A stretch of 6,621 nucleotides of DNA from an uncultured Spirochaetaceae bacterium. Its GTDB lineage: Bacteria > Spirochaetota > Spirochaetia > Treponematales > Treponemataceae. The notes under the pieces were generated by a model. The model did no database searches. It worked only from the letters and a program-made list of their open reading frames with translations, and had not been told where the DNA came from. Positions within the stretch are counted from its first letter, which is position 1, and every line of letters begins with the position of its first letter. Below are positions 4,689-6,621 of the stretch, piece by piece. The translations under genes and the position numbers were made by a program. Where the stretch lies: contig CACYDQ010000369.1 in NCBI GenBank assembly GCA_902773215.1, positions 1 through 6,621 of the forward strand, read 5' to 3'.

Positions 4689-6621
4689 TCACAGCTTCTC
4701 CGCGGCTGCCTCCCAGTCGGCGTTCAGTTTGTCCAGCTCCGCTTCGAGAGCGGAGATTTTCTGCTGCACGGCTTTTGCCTTCTCGCCGTTGGAATAGACT
4801 TCCGGCAGGGAAAGGGATGTCTCCAGCTCGGTCTTCTTTGCCTCGGCCTCGGCGATGAGCGTCTCCAGGCGGGAGACCTCTTTCTCTATCTTGCGCCGCT
4901 CGGCCTCCTCCTGCTTGCGCTTTTCCCAGGCCTCCTTGCCCGAACTGCCGTCATCGGCGGCAGGGGCGGACGCGGACTGGCGGGCGGGAGCTTTCGCTGA
5001 CGGAGACGCAGCCGCACCGGGGGAAGGAATTTCGCCTGCGGCCTCTGCCTCAAGCCGCTCCATGTAATACTTGTAGTCGCCGGGGAAAATGCGGTGTTTT
5101 CCGGGATGCAGCTCCAGCACGCGGGTCGCAAGCCCCTCAATGAAGCCCCGGTCGTGGCTGACAAAGACGACCGTCCCGCCGAAGTCTTTGAGCGCGTCCA
5201 GCAGCACGTCCTTGGAGTGCATGTCCAGATGGTTCGTCGGCTCGTCCAGCACGAGCAGGTTCACCGGGCGGAGCAGCAGCTCAAGGAGGGCGATGCGGCT
5301 CTTCTCCCCGCCCGAAAGCACGTCGATGCTTTTGAACACGTCGTCGCCCCGGAAGAGGAATGCCCCGAGCATGTCGCGCAGCTTGGGGACAAGGGCAAGC
5401 GGGGCCTTGGACTCCAGCCGCTCAAGGATTGTCTCGCTGCCGGTTATCTTCTCCGCATTGTCCTGGCAGAAGTAACCGACCGACACGTCCGTGCCCAGCT
5501 TGACCGTGCCCGTATAATCGGAATCCGCCCCGGCCAGTATGCGGAGCAGGGTGGATTTACCCGCGCCGTTCCGTCCCGCGACGACCAGCCGCTCGCCCCG
5601 CTCCACCACGATGTCAAGGCCGTTTATGACCGCAGGGCCGCCATAGCTCTTGCTGAGCCCCTGCAGGGTAAGCACGAGCTGGCCTGAATGCGGTGCGGCA
5701 GGGAATGAGAAGTGTATCTTCTTGAGGTTCTCGGGTATCTCTATCTTGTTGGCAAGGAGCTTGTCCAGCATCTTCTGCCGCTCCTGGGCCTGCGCCGCCT
5801 TGGTCGCCTTGTAGCCGAAGCGGTTGATGAATTCCTCCAGGTGGGCAATCTCTTCCTGCTGCTTCTTGTACTCGGCGGTCAGGGTCTCAAGCTCCTGCGC
5901 ACGGATTTCCTCATAGTGGCTGAAGTTGCCGCTGTAGCGCCGGAGCTGGCCGCCGAAGAGCTCGTAGACCTCGTTCACCGTGTGATCCAGAAAGTAGCGG
6001 TCATGGCTGACCAGGAGGAAGCCCCCCTGGAAGTCGGAAAGGAAGCCTTCCAGCCAGTTCCGTGCCTCTATGTCAAGGTAGTTCGTCGGCTCGTCAAGGA
6101 GCAGGATGTCAGGCTTTGCCATCAGGGACTTGGCAAGGGCAATCCTCATCTGCCAGCCGCCGGAGAATTCCTCCGTCCGCTTGCCGAAGTCCTCCCTGCT
6201 GAATCCCAGTCCCAGAAGCACCTGCTCGGCAAGGGATGCCCGCCGGTACCAGCCGGACTCGTCCAGCTTGGAAAGCAGCTCCGACTGGTCAACGGCAAGC
6301 TGGTCAGCCTTGGCAGGCTCTGCCTTCATGCGGTCTCCCAGGGCATCTATCTCTTTCTGCCACTCGTAACCGTACTCAAATGCCTTGTCCGCCTCCTCCA
6401 TCAGGGTGCAGCCGGAATGCACGAGCCCGCTCTGGGGCAGGTAGGAAATCCGCGCACCCTTCTCTGCGATGCGCTCGCCGGAGTCGCCCTTAATCAGTCC
6501 CGCCATCAGCTTGATAAGGGTGGACTTGCCGGCCCCGTTCGCGCCTGTCAGGGCCGCCTTGCTGCCCGCATGCAGGTTTATGGAAGCTTCCTTGAGGATG
6601 TCCCTGTCGCCGAACGCGAGG
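4689..6621 (-). CDS. ABC-F family ATPase with tandem ATP-binding cassettes (5' end beyond window)
   Basis: This is a soluble ABC-F protein with two nucleotide-binding domains and no membrane segment. The family acts on ribosomes as translation factors or, in some branches, as antibiotic-resistance proteins. The frame is open from the right edge (first full codon 6620-6618) for 643 residues to TGA 4691-4689. An ATG at 6506 is internal, because Walker A lies upstream of it. Cassette 1 has GANGAGKST (26-34), YLPQ (60-63), FSGGW (152-156), LLLDEP (173-178) and LVSHDR (203-208). The inter-cassette linker has FINRFGYKATKAAQAQERQ (264-282), the usual P-site-tRNA-interaction motif, without a long extension. 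Cassette 2 has GRNGAGKST (349-357), LSGGE (435-439), LVLDEP (456-461) and VSHDR (487-491). An Ala/Ser/Pro-rich stretch (about 530-565) leads to a charged C-terminal coiled coil (about 570-643). About 10-15 N-terminal residues are missing. Subfamily is uncertain (Uup/YheS/YdiF-like). It is probably a housekeeping gene that merely neighbours the restriction locus. Confidence 0.95.
   Translation of the reverse strand, partial: LAFGDRDILKEASINLHAGSKAALTGANGAGKSTLIKLMAGLIKGDSGERIAEKGARISYLPQSGLVHSGCTLMEEADKAFEYGYEWQKEIDALGDRMKAEPAKADQLAVDQSELLSKLDESGWYRRASLAEQVLLGLGFSREDFGKRTEEFSGGWQMRIALAKSLMAKPDILLLDEPTNYLDIEARNWLEGFLSDFQGGFLLVSHDRYFLDHTVNEVYELFGGQLRRYSGNFSHYEEIRAQELETLTAEYKKQQEEIAHLEEFINRFGYKATKAAQAQERQKMLDKLLANKIEIPENLKKIHFSFPAAPHSGQLVLTLQGLSKSYGGPAVINGLDIVVERGERLVVAGRNGAGKSTLLRILAGADSDYTGTVKLGTDVSVGYFCQDNAEKITGSETILERLESKAPLALVPKLRDMLGAFLFRGDDVFKSIDVLSGGEKSRIALLELLLRPVNLLVLDEPTNHLDMHSKDVLLDALKDFGGTVVFVSHDRGFIEGLATRVLELHPGKHRIFPGDYKYYMERLEAEAAGEIPSPGAAASPSAKAPARQSASAPAADDGSSGKEAWEKRKQEEAERRKIEKEVSRLETLIAEAEAKKTELETSLSLPEVYSNGEKAKAVQQKISALEAELDKLNADWEAAAEKL

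Noticed and set aside
5094..5687. Plus-strand open frame (197 codons) opposite the ABC-F gene
   Set aside because: It is the complement of cassette 2 of the ABC-F protein, whose motifs are fully conserved, and it has no independent support.
4689..6506. Treating ATG 6506 as the start of the ABC-F gene
   Set aside because: The same frame continues upstream to the window edge and encodes the essential Walker A GANGAGKST before that methionine.

Overview
This window holds one end of a chromosomal type I restriction-modification locus and most of a neighbouring ABC-F ATPase gene. Three genes fill nearly all of it. hsdS (specificity subunit) is on the minus strand from 1131 leftwards and runs off the left edge. 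hsdR (restriction/translocase subunit, 1130 aa) is complete on the plus strand at 1254-4646. An ABC-F gene is on the minus strand from the right edge down to 4689, lacking only its extreme N-terminus. No tRNA, rRNA, CRISPR array, insertion sequence or phage gene was recognised on either strand.

hsdS and hsdR are head to head and share a 122-bp divergent control region (1132-1253). It holds a near-consensus sigma-70 promoter for hsdR (TTGACC, 17-bp spacer, TATAAT) and a TATAAT box plus a strong Shine-Dalgarno sequence for hsdS. It also holds two inverted repeats. One, with perfect 8-bp arms, lies almost exactly in the spacer between the -35 and -10 of hsdR and is a good candidate operator. The other is a GC-rich repeat between the two promoters. 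The hsdR transcript would be almost leaderless: an in-frame TAA inside its own -10 box rules out an earlier start, and no Shine-Dalgarno precedes the ATG. hsdR and the ABC-F gene converge across 42 bp that contain a hairpin without a U-tract.

HsdS has the usual two-target-domain layout. Its two target-recognition domains are AT-rich (about 36-37 % G+C by hand count), while the conserved segments of the same gene are about 56-61 % and hsdR is similarly GC-rich. This mosaic suggests that the recognition domains were exchanged or acquired independently of their scaffold. HsdS and HsdR would work with an HsdM methyltransferase to methylate or cleave DNA. HsdM is not in this window and may lie beyond the left edge, downstream of hsdS.

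The host is a moderately GC-rich bacterium that uses canonical sigma-70 promoters and AAGGAGG ribosome-binding sites. The ABC-F protein recalls spirochaete (Treponema-like) homologues, but that is an impression from memory and not a firm assignment. The families are all known, so no wholly new system is visible. The regulatory layout of hsdR and the HsdS mosaic are the parts that merit follow-up.
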